DNA of 64,000 nucleotides from Robertmurraya korlensis NBRC 107688 (lineage in GTDB: Bacteria; Bacillota; Bacilli; Bacillales; Cytobacillaceae): the NCBI RefSeq assembly GCF_001591645.1, contig NZ_BCVH01000013.1, forward strand, positions 43,596 through 107,595. The letters are read 5' to 3'. Of this stretch, positions 34,321 to 43,988 are shown one piece after another. Under the pieces are notes generated by a model that worked only from the letters and a program-made list of their open reading frames with translations, did no database searches and was not told the origin of the DNA. The translations under genes and the position numbers were made by a program. Each line of letters begins with the position of its first letter. Within the stretch, counting starts at the first letter, position 1.

Positions 34321-36033
34321 ATGAAATGGATTAAAAACTTAAAGATTGTACAAAAAATGCTTTTACTAACATCAATCACTTTTGTGAGTCTACTTACAGT
34401 AGGTGGTATCGGATTTTTCCAGCTTACAAGTATGGGAGATAAACTTTCCTTTATGTATGAAAGAAATCTCCAACCAATACAAACAGTTAGTACATTGCAG
34501 TCAAATGCTCAATATGTTCAAACCTACTTAATGGAAATAATGACGACTAGAGACACTAGTAAAAAAAATGAGCTCATAGACGAGATGGATGCAAAACTCC
34601 AAATGAATCAAAAAATTAGAGAAAGCTATAATACAAACAATCAAGAAGAGATTAAAATTATTTCACAAGTAAATGACCTAGCACAAAACCTTCAAACATC
34701 TAAAGATAAGATCGTAGCTCTATCTTTAAAGAATCAGAATTTTGAAGCATATGAAATTTTCATTGAAGAAACGGAAGCAATCTTAAAAGAAATTGACGGA
34801 CTATATTTACAGCTAATTGAAATTAACAGTAGTGAAGCTAAAATCGTAAATTCAGACAATAAAGACTTTATTAAAACATCTTCTTTGATTATGTTATCGA
34901 TCATTGTGATCGCTTTGCTTGTTTCGTTAGCCGTTAGTTGGACGATTTCAAAATTGATTTACGGACCAGCAAAGCAAATGGAATATTTAATGCAAAAAGC
35001 AAAAAATGGGGACTTAACCGTTCATAGTGACTATGAATCAAAGGATGAAATAGGTTCCCTGTCAAATTCATTTAATGAAATGATCTCTCAAATTAAATCT
35101 CTAATTATGATGGTCCGTGAATCTTCAGACCAAGTGGCCGCCTCATCTGAGCAACTAATGGCCAGTGCGGAAGAAACCAATAAAGCAGCCGAGCAGATTG
35201 CAGAAGCGAGTTCCATTATGGCAGCAAACGGCGAAGAATCTGTAAAGGGGACAGAAGTTGTATCCATTTCCACACAACAGATGGCCATTGGTATTACACA
35301 TATCGCAGATTCTATTACTCTAGTTTCAGACCATTCAAATGTAACAACAGAAGAATCTGAAAAAGGAAATATCGCTCTTAAGAAAACCATTGATCAAATG
35401 GGATCTATTAATGAAACCGTACAAACATCATCTAGCATTATCAAGGACTTAGGTGACCGATCTTCCGAGATTGAAAAAATCCTTGCAGTTATCTCTGGTA
35501 TATCAGAACAAACAAACCTACTCGCTTTAAACGCAGCGATTGAGGCTGCAAGAGCTGGTGAACATGGAAAAGGCTTTGCAGTTGTTGCTGATGAAGTTAG
35601 AAAGTTAGCAGAAGAGTCAAGACGTTCTGCTGAACAAATTACACACTTGATTCATGATATTCAAAGCAGTACAGCTAACGCGGTTGTATCAATGGATAAA
35701 TGTACAACAGAAGTACAAACTGGCCTTGTATTAATTAATGATACCGGAAGATCATTTGAGAAAATTCTTCATTCTGCTACAGATGTATCAAGACAATCGG
35801 TTGAAGTATCTGCTGCAGTTAAGCAGTTATCTTCAAGCGTTGAGCAGGTTGCCATGGGCATATTTGATATCTCGATGAAAACGGAAGAATCCTCATCAAG
35901 TTCTCAAACTGTAGCTGCTGGAGCCGAGGAACAACTTGCATCTATGGAAGAGATCTCCGCTTCCGCACATTCACTAGCAAAAATGGCTGAAGATCTTCAA
36001 ACCATGGTTAATACGTTCAAAGTTCATGAATAA
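34321..36033 (+). CDS. Methyl-accepting chemotaxis protein
   Basis: 570 residues. Membrane helix 1 (about 12-33), an extracellular four-helix-bundle sensor (about 35-185, no cysteines), membrane helix 2 (about 187-210), a HAMP domain (about 211-264) and a long cytoplasmic coiled coil. The hairpin tip [42 protein letters not shown] near 385-425 contacts CheA and CheW. No C-terminal receptor-tether peptide is seen. The ligand is unknown, and no chemotaxis genes are adjacent. A GGAG site lies before ATG 34321. Confidence 0.92.
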   Translation: MKWIKNLKIVQKMLLLTSITFVSLLTVGGIGFFQLTSMGDKLSFMYERNLQPIQTVSTLQSNAQYVQTYLMEIMTTRDTSKKNELIDEMDAKLQMNQKIRESYNTNNQEEIKIISQVNDLAQNLQTSKDKIVALSLKNQNFEAYEIFIEETEAILKEIDGLYLQLIEINSSEAKIVNSDNKDFIKTSSLIMLSIIVIALLVSLAVSWTISKLIYGPAKQMEYLMQKAKNGDLTVHSDYESKDEIGSLSNSFNEMISQIKSLIMMVRESSDQVAASSEQLMASAEETNKAAEQIAEASSIMAANGEESVKGTEVVSISTQQMAIGITHIADSITLVSDHSNVTTEESEKGNIALKKTIDQMGSINETVQTSSSIIKDLGDRSSEIEKILAVISGISEQTNLLALNAAIEAARAGEHGKGFAVVADEVRKLAEESRRSAEQITHLIHDIQSSTANAVVSMDKCTTEVQTGLVLINDTGRSFEKILHSATDVSRQSVEVSAAVKQLSSSVEQVAMGIFDISMKTEESSSSSQTVAAGAEEQLASMEEISASAHSLAKMAEDLQTMVNTFKVHE

Positions 36034-36040
36034 TAACAAA

Positions 36041-36074
36041 AATGGTGCTCGAACTTTAAGATTCGAGCACCATT
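36041..36074 (+). terminator. Terminator after the chemoreceptor gene
   Basis: AATGGTGCTCGAA pairs perfectly with TTCGAGCACCATT, followed by a T-rich stretch. Confidence 0.85.
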
Positions 36075-36084
36075 CCCTTATTTT

Positions 36085-36122
36085 TTGAGACAAAAAAAAC
36101 AGATGGCCATTCGTCCATCTGT
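36085..36122 (-). terminator. Terminator after the cold-shock gene
   Basis: On the minus strand ACAGATGG and CCATCTGT form a stem followed by TTTTTTTT. Confidence 0.9.
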
Positions 36123-36137
36123 TCTAATGTATTTAAA

Positions 36138-36338
36138 TTACGCCTTTTTTACGTTTGTAGCTTGAAGTCCACGTTGACCTTGCTCAGTATCAAAAGTAAC
36201 CTTTTGACCTTCGTCTAAAGATTTGAAACCTTCACCTTGGATTGCTGAAAAGTGAACAAATACATCTTCTCCACCTTGAATTTCAATAAAACCGAAGCCT
36301 TTTTCTGCATTAAACCATTTTACTGTACCTTGTTGCAT
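36138..36338 (-). CDS. csp: Cold-shock protein, CspA/CspB family
   Basis: 66 residues from ATG 36338 with CAGGAGGAAACAAC before it; a longer frame to 36383 has no support. A single OB-fold cold-shock domain with RNP1 KGFGFIE (about 16-22) and RNP2 VFVHFSAI (about 29-36). It binds single-stranded RNA and DNA as an RNA chaperone during cold shock or growth. Closest in wording to Bacillus CspB/CspD; the exact member cannot be named. Confidence 0.93.
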   Translation of the reverse strand: MQQGTVKWFNAEKGFGFIEIQGGEDVFVHFSAIQGEGFKSLDEGQKVTFDTEQGQRGLQATNVKKA

Positions 36339-36532
36339 GTTGTTTCCTCCTGCGTGGATCACTCCACTATTTGATACTATCATTGCTCAATGAGAAATAA
36401 AAGGCGAAAAAGCTTTCACAATTCTTTCCTTACGACCGAACAAAAATAATTCTCTTTAAGCATAACAGCATATCTAAAATAAAACAATGATAAGTATGAA
36501 TTTCTTTAATTATCCAGCTGCATTGTAAAAAA

Positions 36533-36901
36533 TTATAAAAAAATCTTCGTTACTTTAGTCATCACTTTTTTGTCATTCACCGATACCTTTTTCGGCTTAC
36601 TCGGTGTCGCAAGCTTTAGATTCCTTTTAATTTCCGAGGTAGTAATTTGAAGATAAAAGGCATTCGAATCTTCATCCCCACCCAAGTACCCTTTTAAAAT
36701 CTTCATTTTTTCAAGTGTGCCAGTGATTTTCTTAGTATAATCCCACTTGATTTGATTTTTGTACCTAGAATCCAACTTTTCCTTTAAAGAAAAAGCCTCT
36801 TCTACTGCTTCCTCAGGAGTTTTAAAAAAGGAATTTATTCTTTTGATTCCTTTTTTTCTAACTCCATCTGCAACTTGAGCTTGGTAACCGATAACAGTCA
36901 T
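36533..36901 (-). CDS. Hypothetical basic protein
   Basis: 122 residues, strongly basic (lysine-rich), no signal peptide or membrane segment. The N-terminal half (GYQAQVADGVRKKGIKRINS, then a helix EEAVEEAFSLKEKL near 30-43) reads as a small alpha/beta domain. The C-terminal tail (TPSKPKKVSVNDKKVMTKVTK) is basic and may bind nucleic acid. AAGGATG-type ribosome site upstream. I do not recognise the family. It stands alone between csp and yjdM. Confidence 0.65.
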   Translation of the reverse strand: MTVIGYQAQVADGVRKKGIKRINSFFKTPEEAVEEAFSLKEKLDSRYKNQIKWDYTKKITGTLEKMKILKGYLGGDEDSNAFYLQITTSEIKRNLKLATPSKPKKVSVNDKKVMTKVTKIFL

Positions 36902-37073
36902 TTTTGGTCATCCTTCCTAAGGGTCTCTTGCCTTCTACAAATGAGAACTAGAAGACCAAATGGATGTCCCCTTCTTACTAGTATATCCTTATATACCCAT
37001 TAAATACCACAAATATGTCTATACTTCTATCCAAGTAAAAGGAATTCAGTTACATTAGATATTTTGCAATAGT

Positions 37074-37105
37074 AAAAGGAAGTCTTCTGAACCGAAGGAC
37101 TTCCC
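37074..37105 (-). terminator. Terminator after yjdM
   Basis: GGAAGTCTTC and GAAGGACTTCC (one bulged base) form a stem followed by TTTTAC on the minus strand. Confidence 0.7.
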
Positions 37106-37129
37106 ATCTCGAAATATATGAATCTGATG

Positions 37130-37465
37130 CTATATTTTCTTTACAAATTCAGATTTTAATTGCATAGGACCAAACCCATCAATTTTACAGTCAATATCAT
37201 GATCGCCTTCTACAAGACGAATATTTTTTACCTTTGTCCCGATCTTGATTACTGATGACGACCCCTTAACTTTTAAGTCCTTAATAACTGAAACTGTATC
37301 ACCATCGTTTAATACATTACCGTTTGAATCCTTCACTACCTTTTGCTCTTCGCTTGTTTCAGTCTCATCTGTCCATTCAAAAGCACACTCTGGGCAAATA
37401 TATAATGCACCATCTTCGTAAGTGTATTCCGATTGGCACTTTGGACAATTTGGCATATTAGCCAT
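37130..37465 (-). CDS. yjdM: YjdM/PhnA-family zinc-ribbon protein
   Basis: 111 residues. An N-terminal zinc ribbon (CPKC at 7-10 and CPEC at 24-27) is joined to a compact beta domain (about 45-110, [26 protein letters not shown]). This is the YjdM family, formerly PhnA, once tied to alkylphosphonate use, though that link is doubtful. It is usually a lone gene, as here. Confidence 0.88.
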   Translation of the reverse strand: MANMPNCPKCQSEYTYEDGALYICPECAFEWTDETETSEEQKVVKDSNGNVLNDGDTVSVIKDLKVKGSSSVIKIGTKVKNIRLVEGDHDIDCKIDGFGPMQLKSEFVKKI

Positions 37466-37612
37466 TTATATTCCTCCGTTCTAACTAGTTATTCCTTACT
37501 TATACTGCCAAATTGTCTTCGTAAAGACAAGACTTCTTTTAATACCTAAAGACTAACGACCATTTTATCCACATACTCTATATAAAACAACCGTCAGATT
37601 AGGAGGATATAG

Positions 37613-38683
37613 ATGAATAACCAATACCACCCTAGTGGAAAACCACACTTGATTACCAGAAGCCTTCGCCCAGAGAATCAAGAGTCCCCTATTTTGTTTC
37701 TAGATAACGAGACCACTTCCTCTCGCCTATTCTATAGACGAAATCACTTTCCCTATCCCGCTCTTTCTCACTCAAACTATTGGCTCCCCGTTAATGGCCA
37801 TGTAAAACAGCCATTGATTTTATCATTGCAACAAATAGCCGAACTACCTTCGAAAAAGTTAAAAGTAGTTCTTGAATGTTCAGGCAATAAACGAAGCTTG
37901 TTCGAGCCGAAAGTGTTTGGTGAGCAGTGGGAAAAAGGGGCGATTAGCCAAGGCGTTTGGAAAGGTGTACCGTTAAGTAGTGTACTAGAACTTGCTGGTC
38001 TCAGAAAAGGAGCCTTAGAAGTAATCATTGAAGGGTATGATTATGGGGAACGGAAAGATACCGATCAATTAGTCTCTTACACTCGAAGCCTTCCAATAGA
38101 AAAGGCATTTCACCCAGATACAATTATTGCCTATGAGTTTAATGGTCAACCTATCTCTTTTAAGCACGGTTTTCCTTTGAGATTAATTGTCCCACAGTGG
38201 TACGCTATGGCCTCGGTTAAATGGATTAAGCAAATAATCGTTACTAAATCTCCTTTTACAGGTCCCTTTCAAACGATTGATTATGTATATTACTCGCATA
38301 AAGAAAGTGACAAAGAAGCTGTTCCAGTGACCACGAATCATGTAAATTCAACGATTCAAAAGCCTTTGGATAGAGATATTTTACAAACAGGCACACATAC
38401 TATTAAAGGGATCGCTTGGACAGGACTAGGACATATAACAAAGGTGGAAATTAGTACAGACAATGGTGTATCTTGGCAAACGGTCCGTTTCGAAACCCTC
38501 GACCATACAGGTTATAGTTGGACTACTTGGTATTATCGCTGGAAAGTGGAACAAAAAGGTGAATACAGTATTTTATCTAGAGCTACCGACTCATATAATC
38601 GTATTCAACCCATAAAGCCTGTTTGGAATAGAAAAGGTTATGGCTACCATGCAATAGATAGGATAAAGGTTAAAGTGGAATAA
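37613..38683 (+). CDS. Sulfite-oxidase-family molybdopterin enzyme
   Basis: 356 residues with the molybdopterin-binding fold (about 25-230) and the Mo-co dimerisation domain (about 240-350, TIKGIAWTGLGHITKVEIST). Cysteine 89 in VLECSGNKR is at the position of the molybdenum ligand, and the pterin-contact stretch KHGFPLRLIVPQWYAMASVKW lies near 185-205. No haem domain and no signal peptide, so a cytoplasmic enzyme that would oxidise sulfite or a similar substrate with an unknown electron acceptor. AGGAGG lies before ATG 37613. Confidence 0.87.
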   Translation: MNNQYHPSGKPHLITRSLRPENQESPILFLDNETTSSRLFYRRNHFPYPALSHSNYWLPVNGHVKQPLILSLQQIAELPSKKLKVVLECSGNKRSLFEPKVFGEQWEKGAISQGVWKGVPLSSVLELAGLRKGALEVIIEGYDYGERKDTDQLVSYTRSLPIEKAFHPDTIIAYEFNGQPISFKHGFPLRLIVPQWYAMASVKWIKQIIVTKSPFTGPFQTIDYVYYSHKESDKEAVPVTTNHVNSTIQKPLDRDILQTGTHTIKGIAWTGLGHITKVEISTDNGVSWQTVRFETLDHTGYSWTTWYYRWKVEQKGEYSILSRATDSYNRIQPIKPVWNRKGYGYHAIDRIKVKVE

Positions 38684-38699
38684 TGGATTGAAGGGAGCA

Positions 38700-39380
38700 T
38701 TAAGCATCCCTTTTCTTTATTTTTATAGTATCAATAAAATCAATCAGCTCGTTTAAGTCCTTGATTACAAAATCTGCATCAACCTTTTCCCAATCATCAT
38801 CCTCTTTCCAAACTCCAATCATACCAATATCCATGCTTCCCTTCATATCATTTACAGGATGATCACCAACATAAATAGTCTCTTCTGCATCTACCCTAAG
38901 CTGTGTTAGTGCGTTACGAAAAATGTCCGGATGAGGCTTCTTCACTCCCTCCCATTCAGATATTAAAATCGTATCAAAATATTGTTCAATTTCTAATGCC
39001 TTAATATTTTGCATTTGAAAGGTTCCATAACCATTCGTGATTATCCCTATTTGTAATGAACGATCTTTTAATGCTTGTAAGGTTTCAATTAAATTAGGAT
39101 ACGCAACACAATGGTGTTTAAAATGACTCATATAATCTTGCAAGAGCTCTTCCCACGTAAACGTTTCAATTTTAAATTCTTCTATCAGCTGTTTATAAAC
39201 TACGTCTTTCCATACATAACCTCGTTTATCCAATTCTAGAAATCTAGAACAATAGCTTTCTTTCGGTATATTCCCCAGCCACTTATTCAGCCTTATATAT
39301 TGATTATCGATGAACCGATGAACAGACTTATCTCTGTCAAGCAACGTTCCATCTAAGTCGAATACTACCGCCTTAATCAC
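38700..39380 (-). CDS. HAD-superfamily hydrolase
   Basis: 226 residues. Motif I DLDGTLLDRD at 8-17 holds the nucleophile aspartate; motif II is the ITNG near 114-117; motif III lysine in EGVKKPHPDIF near 142-152; motif IV GDHPVNDMKG near 173-182. A helical cap lies between. It looks like a small-molecule phosphatase of the pyrimidine-nucleotidase (YjjG-like) or phosphoglycolate type. Convergent with the sulfite-oxidase-like gene and 17 bp from it. Confidence 0.85.
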   Translation of the reverse strand: MIKAVVFDLDGTLLDRDKSVHRFIDNQYIRLNKWLGNIPKESYCSRFLELDKRGYVWKDVVYKQLIEEFKIETFTWEELLQDYMSHFKHHCVAYPNLIETLQALKDRSLQIGIITNGYGTFQMQNIKALEIEQYFDTILISEWEGVKKPHPDIFRNALTQLRVDAEETIYVGDHPVNDMKGSMDIGMIGVWKEDDDWEKVDADFVIKDLNELIDFIDTIKIKKRDA

Positions 39381-39695
39381 AAAACTCCCCCTTTCCTTAT
39401 AAAAATTATCTTAGTGCAGCGAGAGCCGTTTTTCCATTTTATTATATAACGACCAATTTATAGGAATAAAAAAATCAAATGACTAGTGGTTATGTGTTAA
39501 TTCTCCAAGACTTACGGCCTAGGTGATTTTAACCCTTTTTTATGAAACCACTCGGTTAAAATGGAGCTCATTCTTGTCTCTAATGGATTTGCAAACTTTT
39601 TCCTATGAATTAAGGAAAAAGGCTATCTTTTTATGAAAGCGCTTATATTTTATGATTAGCCTTGTATTTTACTATATTAATAGGAGGAAGATTTC
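39381..39695. promoter_or_regulatory. Upstream region of the esterase gene with a cre-like box
   Basis: TGAAAGCGCTTATA at 39634-39647 is one mismatch from the CcpA consensus TGWAARCGYTWNCW and lies about 50 bp before the esterase start, so catabolite control is likely. An AGGAGGAAG ribosome site follows. Further upstream the region is AT-rich, with no gene or clear structure seen. Confidence 0.55.
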
Positions 39696-40805
39696 ATGAA
39701 AAGATTAGTAATGAAAGGTATCTGTTCACTACTTTTAGTAGTCCTTGTACTGCAAGCATTTACACCTATAGGGGAAGCCAAGCATCTAAATTCTAACGGT
39801 CTAATTGCTTCACCTGAAGCCTCCATCGAATCAGGTACATATTACAAAGCACAATTAGTTGAGCTACAATCCTCAACATCAGGTGTAAATATTTATTATA
39901 CAACGGATGGAACTACTCCTTCCAAAGATAGCACCTTATACTCTACGCCTATTACAGTAAACGAAGATACTATTGTTAAAGCCATTGCCATTAGAGGCAA
40001 TGTAAATAGCAAAGCATTAGAAGTTAGTAATGGAAAAACAAAAAGTACCATATCCACTTTCACTTATTCATTCACAACAAAACAAGAAATTGCTTCAAAG
40101 TTTTTAAGTTTCACCTATAATGATATGCCCTATCGCCTTTATGTACCAGAAAATTATGATCCAACTCAATCATACCCACTGGTCCTATTTCTACATGGTG
40201 GTGGCGAACGCGGAACTGACAACGAAAAGCAAATCTTAGCCAATGATGGTGCTGTCATCTGGGCAGCTCCTGAAAATCAAGCAAAGCATCCAGCCTTTGT
40301 CCTCGCTCCTCAAGCACGTAATGTACATGATGGTGGATTTGGAATCACTAGAGACACAAATAACATAATTAGTTTAAATAGAGTGTTTGAATTTTCTCAA
40401 GACCTAGGTACTGCATATGACATCCTTCAAAAGGTTAGAAGTGAATACAATATTGATAGTAACCGACTGTACTCCACCGGATTATCACAAGGAGGATTTG
40501 GTACTTTCAATCTCAATATAAAATATCCTGACCTATTTGCTGCCATGGTACCAATTGCTGGTGGTGGAGATCCAGCTCTAGCCTCTGCGCTGGTAAATAA
40601 ACCAATTTGGGCATTCCATGCCGTAGATGATATTATTATTCCGGTATCTTACTCACAAAACATCATAGTAGCGATTCAGAATGCTGGAGGTAATCCTATT
40701 TATACTGAATATCCAGCTGATCTTGGATATAACCATGGATCATGGGTACCTGCGTACGAGAACAAAGAAATGATTGAATGGGTATTTAAACAAGTAAAAA
40801 AGTAA
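39696..40805 (+). CDS. Secreted esterase with N-terminal chitobiase-type beta domain
   Basis: 369 residues. A signal peptide ends after about residue 28 (GEA-KH). Residues about 38-128 form a chitobiase/FN3-7-like domain (IYYTTDGTTPSKDSTLYSTP). The alpha/beta hydrolase domain (about 138-369) has HGGG at 167-170 as oxyanion region, serine 264 in GLSQG, an aspartate at 311-312 and histidine 347 in GYNHGSW. The fold resembles secreted poly- or feruloyl-esterase and PHB-depolymerase-like proteins acting on carbohydrate esters. The cre box fits a polysaccharide-use role. Exact substrate unknown. Confidence 0.82.
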   Translation: MKRLVMKGICSLLLVVLVLQAFTPIGEAKHLNSNGLIASPEASIESGTYYKAQLVELQSSTSGVNIYYTTDGTTPSKDSTLYSTPITVNEDTIVKAIAIRGNVNSKALEVSNGKTKSTISTFTYSFTTKQEIASKFLSFTYNDMPYRLYVPENYDPTQSYPLVLFLHGGGERGTDNEKQILANDGAVIWAAPENQAKHPAFVLAPQARNVHDGGFGITRDTNNIISLNRVFEFSQDLGTAYDILQKVRSEYNIDSNRLYSTGLSQGGFGTFNLNIKYPDLFAAMVPIAGGGDPALASALVNKPIWAFHAVDDIIIPVSYSQNIIVAIQNAGGNPIYTEYPADLGYNHGSWVPAYENKEMIEWVFKQVKK

Positions 40806-40810
40806 ATCAA

Positions 40811-40843
40811 AAAAGGTGTCAGAGTCTATGTCTGACACCTTTT
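40811..40843. terminator. Bidirectional terminator-like palindrome between the esterase and pxpA
   Basis: AAAAGGTGTCAGA and TCTGACACCTTTT pair perfectly around 7 nt. It can end the esterase transcript and, in the other direction, the guanidine operon. The core resembles the GGTGWCWGWCACC modules at 10464-10528. Confidence 0.8.
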
Positions 40844-41027
40844 CATATGCTAGTGTGATAAAAGCGAAAAATCCTTATGTAGCATGGAATATTTCAAACA
40901 TAATTTCCCAAACTAATACTATGATGAAACTATTTAAACACTCACTTCTCATATTAGCGATACTACTTTGGTGCTTATTATTTTTTTATTATCTTCAATT
41001 AGAGGGTATTTTTAACTTACTTAACTA

Positions 41028-41750
41028 TTAACGTTTCCTACCGATTAGCCATCCATTGTCTAATAAGGCTTCTCGAACCGATTTCATAATTGCTGGTGCA
41101 TTTGTTGTATCACTATGCACACAAATTGTTTCAACGGAGTTTTCCTCAATCCATTGCAAAGATCTTTTCGCCATTTCGTTTGGTTGGCCGATTTCCTCTA
41201 ACGTCCAGCCGAACATTTTCACATAATTATTTACATACGGACGATCAGCAAAATATTCACTTACTACATTTAACTTCGCTTCCTTTGCTGCATAATAAAG
41301 CTCTGAATTAGGCAATGTATAAATCTCAATTCCAGGATTGAAATCCAGAACGGCTTCCACTGTTACTTCCGCTAATTCTCTTTTCTCAGCTGTCATCATA
41401 TAAAGAGCACCATGCGGTTTAATATGAGATAAGGATGTATTACTCTTTTGCAAAAAGCTAGCAAGAGCTCCAAGCTGGTAAAGAGTATAATCATATATCT
41501 CCTGTGGTTTTACTTGCATTTCACGTCGCCCAAATCCAAGTCTATCTGGTAATCCTACATGTGCTCCAACCCTAACACCATATTCAGTTGCCAACTCTAC
41601 AGATTCCCGCATGACATGTGGGTCCCCCGCATGAAAACCGCACGCAATATTGGCGGAACTTATTAGAGGCATCATTTCCGTATCAGCTCCGTACTTATAA
41701 AGGCCGAAACTTTCTCCCATATCACAGTTCAAATCAATTATTTTCTCCAA
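41028..41750 (-). CDS. pxpA: PxpA/LamB-YcsF family protein (5-oxoprolinase subunit A type)
   Basis: 240 residues of the YcsF family. The N-terminal IDLNCDMGESFG at 5-16 and IACGFHAGDP near 35-44 carry conserved metal/active-site residues, and VRVGAHVGLPDRLGFGRRE near 59-77 is a further signature. In known systems PxpA works with PxpB and PxpC to open 5-oxoproline using ATP. Neither partner is in the window. Here it is the last gene of a guanidine-riboswitch operon, right after two DUF1989 genes, so it may act in guanidine breakdown or on a related cyclic amide. That role is inference. Confidence 0.85.
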   Translation of the reverse strand: MEKIIDLNCDMGESFGLYKYGADTEMMPLISSANIACGFHAGDPHVMRESVELATEYGVRVGAHVGLPDRLGFGRREMQVKPQEIYDYTLYQLGALASFLQKSNTSLSHIKPHGALYMMTAEKRELAEVTVEAVLDFNPGIEIYTLPNSELYYAAKEAKLNVVSEYFADRPYVNNYVKMFGWTLEEIGQPNEMAKRSLQWIEENSVETICVHSDTTNAPAIMKSVREALLDNGWLIGRKR

Positions 41751-41768
41751 AAACCTGTCCTCCCTTAG

Positions 41769-42419
41769 TCACTCTTCCCAAATGTATACTTTAATGGGAG
41801 TTGGATTATAGTCATTACATGGGTTATTTAGCTGTGAGCAGTTACTGAGTAAAACCATTGTGCTACACTTAGCCTTAAGCTCAACATAGCTCCCCGGAGC
41901 AGAAATTCCATCAATAAACTCTATGGCACCATCCTGAGTAAATGGAACAATACAAAAAAAGTTAACACTTGGTGGTAAGTCCCTTTTCGTGTATGCTTCA
42001 TTATGTTGTTCTAATAAAAGCAAAAAAGTATCTCGGCAATTATGCATATCAATCTTATCGTGACCGTAACGTACCGTATTACTTTGTGCCGAACAAAAAC
42101 TGAACCAAGCATCATGGCAACCAACCGTATCAGCGACGATGGTCATAAGTCCTTTTCCAGATTCTGCAAGGAGGGTAGAGCCTGACTTAAGGTACATATT
42201 TTCTTGTTCAGCGATGGTCAACACTGTACTATAGTGGTCATCTGGGTTCTCAGCATCGAAAAACAACGCATCCACCGACTGATTTCCTTTTAGGTCCACA
42301 ATTCTTATGACCTGACCAGGTAGGAGCTTATGCATAAATCCATTACCAGCCAATACCGTTTTACTATATATCGCATCCTCCACCTTCCGAGGACTTTCTA
42401 CTTTCGTTAAAACAGGCAT
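41769..42419 (-). CDS. cgdB: DUF1989 protein, carboxyguanidine deiminase subunit (UAAP2 type)
   Basis: 216 residues. Annotated for years as urea-amidolyase-associated protein 2; members next to guanidine carboxylase have been shown to be carboxyguanidine deiminase subunits. Signature stretches include GQVIRIVDLKGNQSVDALFF near 35-54, the metal-type motif DTVGCHDAWFSFCSA near 97-111 and PSVNFFCIVPF near 146-156. It probably forms a hetero-oligomer with the preceding paralogue. It lies 13 bp behind it, and the shared guanidine riboswitch supports this function. The A/B letter is a guess from gene order. Confidence 0.8.
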   Translation of the reverse strand: MPVLTKVESPRKVEDAIYSKTVLAGNGFMHKLLPGQVIRIVDLKGNQSVDALFFDAENPDDHYSTVLTIAEQENMYLKSGSTLLAESGKGLMTIVADTVGCHDAWFSFCSAQSNTVRYGHDKIDMHNCRDTFLLLLEQHNEAYTKRDLPPSVNFFCIVPFTQDGAIEFIDGISAPGSYVELKAKCSTMVLLSNCSQLNNPCNDYNPTPIKVYIWEE

Positions 42420-42432
42420 GGTTTCATCTCCT

Positions 42433-43152
42433 TTAATTTTCTAGTAAAGAAAAGTAAGCCCAAGTATTTTCAAAAGCACGCTGATTTTCAGGACGATGAT
42501 TCACACAAACATCATCCACTTCGATTGGTTTTGAAGGGAGGACCTCCATTTTGACAGGAACCGACGGAAAGTTTGGCTTTGGGTCTAGAGGATTTGGTGT
42601 ATTGGAAAGAACAACTAACACGTCCATCTCCGTCCTTAGCGTTACAGTGTCACCTTTTAAGCAATGATCTTTCTGGAACGTTAATCTTCCATCTTGTTCC
42701 GTCGTAATTTTAGAGAACAAATTCACAACTGGGACTAGATCACGTGCACCTAAACCATTTCTGGCAAGTTCGACAACCAGGTTTTCACGGCCACTTCGAA
42801 GCCATTCATTTCGCTCGCTTTGGTATGTGGTTATACCATATTTAGTGTCTGTTTTTTCACGTGTTGTACAACCAGCTATCGGATCATGCCAGCCAACACT
42901 ATCCTCTATAAAACTGGCCAAAACTCGGCCATTGTCACTTAATAACACATGCCCTGTAGTTAAATGACTGGTAAACTGAGCCTTTAGTGTATCGGACATG
43001 ACGTAGCGTTCGGTTAAATCCCTCGCATTATAAAAAAGAATAGACACATTAGCCCCATCTTCTAATGCAGTAAAACGAATTAATTTCCCTCGTTTCATGT
43101 ATCCTGACCATTTCCCACCAGGAGAAAGAGTTGTGGACCATCCCTTTGTCAT
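42433..43152 (-). CDS. cgdA: DUF1989 protein, carboxyguanidine deiminase subunit (UAAP1 type)
   Basis: 239 residues, paralogous to the next gene. DUF1989 signatures are visible: RGKLIRFTALEDGANVSILF near 21-40, EDSVGWHDPIAGCTTR near 83-98, and LVPVVNLFSKITT near 136-148. With the UAAP2 partner it should remove an amino group from carboxyguanidine to give allophanate in the cytoplasm. The guanidine carboxylase and allophanate hydrolase needed before and after are not in this operon and must be elsewhere or be replaced. Confidence 0.8.
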   Translation of the reverse strand: MTKGWSTTLSPGGKWSGYMKRGKLIRFTALEDGANVSILFYNARDLTERYVMSDTLKAQFTSHLTTGHVLLSDNGRVLASFIEDSVGWHDPIAGCTTREKTDTKYGITTYQSERNEWLRSGRENLVVELARNGLGARDLVPVVNLFSKITTEQDGRLTFQKDHCLKGDTVTLRTEMDVLVVLSNTPNPLDPKPNFPSVPVKMEVLPSKPIEVDDVCVNHRPENQRAFENTWAYFSLLEN

Positions 43153-43193
43153 AATTGATTCCCTCCTTTAGTACTCCGCAGGGACATGCCCCC

Positions 43194-43988
43194 TTAATGC
43201 TTTAGTAGTTTGATAATATGTTTCTTCAGTTTCATAAATCGCTCAACTTCCACTAGCTCACCGTTCCTAAAAAGGTTGAGATCCGCATTAATTTCTTCCT
43301 TTATCTTCCCTGGTCGTGCATCCATGACATAAATTCTTTGGGAAAGGAAGATGGATTCATCAATATCATGGGTGATGAAAACAATGGTTGTTTTTTCTTT
43401 TTTCCATATATCTAATAACAACTGTTGCATCGACTGCTTTGTTTGTGCGTCTAGTGCCCCAAAAGGTTCATCCATTAACAATACTTCTGGGTTATTAGCT
43501 AATGAACGAGCAATTCCGACACGTTGCTTCATCCCACCGGATAATTCTTTACCATAAGAATTAGAAAATCTCTCTAAACCGACAAGTTCTAAATATTTAT
43601 CAGAGATATTCTTCCTTTCCTTTGGTGATATCCCTTTTAACTTTAACCCAAACTCTATATTTTCACGTACGGTTAGCCATGGAAATAGGGTGTAAGACTG
43701 GAAGACCATTCCTCGTTTGACACTGGGACCGTGTACCTCTTCACCTGAAACCTTCACACTTCCAGACGTTGCCTCCTCTAGCCCAGCTAAAATGCGAAGA
43801 ATCGTTGATTTCCCGCATCCAGATGGTCCAAGAATGGATACGAATTCCTCATTCTTAACATATAGCGACACATCCTCTAAAGCTTGAAATGTACTATTTT
43901 TCGTATGATAAATTTTGGATAACCCACTGATATCAATCTCTATATCTACTGGATCTAGGACTATTTTCGGCTGCACAATATTCACCAT
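43194..43988 (-). CDS. ABC transporter ATPase, guanidine operon
   Basis: 264 residues of the nitrate/sulfonate/taurine importer type. Walker A LGPSGCGKSTIL near 54-65, Q-loop VFQSYTLFPW near 94-103, signature ELSGGMKQRVGIARSL near 146-161, Walker B EVLLMDEPFGALD near 166-178, and the switch histidine in FITHDIDES near 204-212. It is adjacent to the permease (1 bp). It should power uptake of guanidine or a guanidinium compound together with the two upstream genes. Confidence 0.9.
   Translation of the reverse strand: MVNIVQPKIVLDPVDIEIDISGLSKIYHTKNSTFQALEDVSLYVKNEEFVSILGPSGCGKSTILRILAGLEEATSGSVKVSGEEVHGPSVKRGMVFQSYTLFPWLTVRENIEFGLKLKGISPKERKNISDKYLELVGLERFSNSYGKELSGGMKQRVGIARSLANNPEVLLMDEPFGALDAQTKQSMQQLLLDIWKKEKTTIVFITHDIDESIFLSQRIYVMDARPGKIKEEINADLNLFRNGELVEVERFMKLKKHIIKLLKH

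Noticed and set aside
40816..41031. 71-codon ORF after the esterase
   Set aside because: It starts inside a terminator palindrome, has no ribosome site and overlaps the end of pxpA. The inner hydrophobic 36 codons from 40921 also lack a ribosome site.
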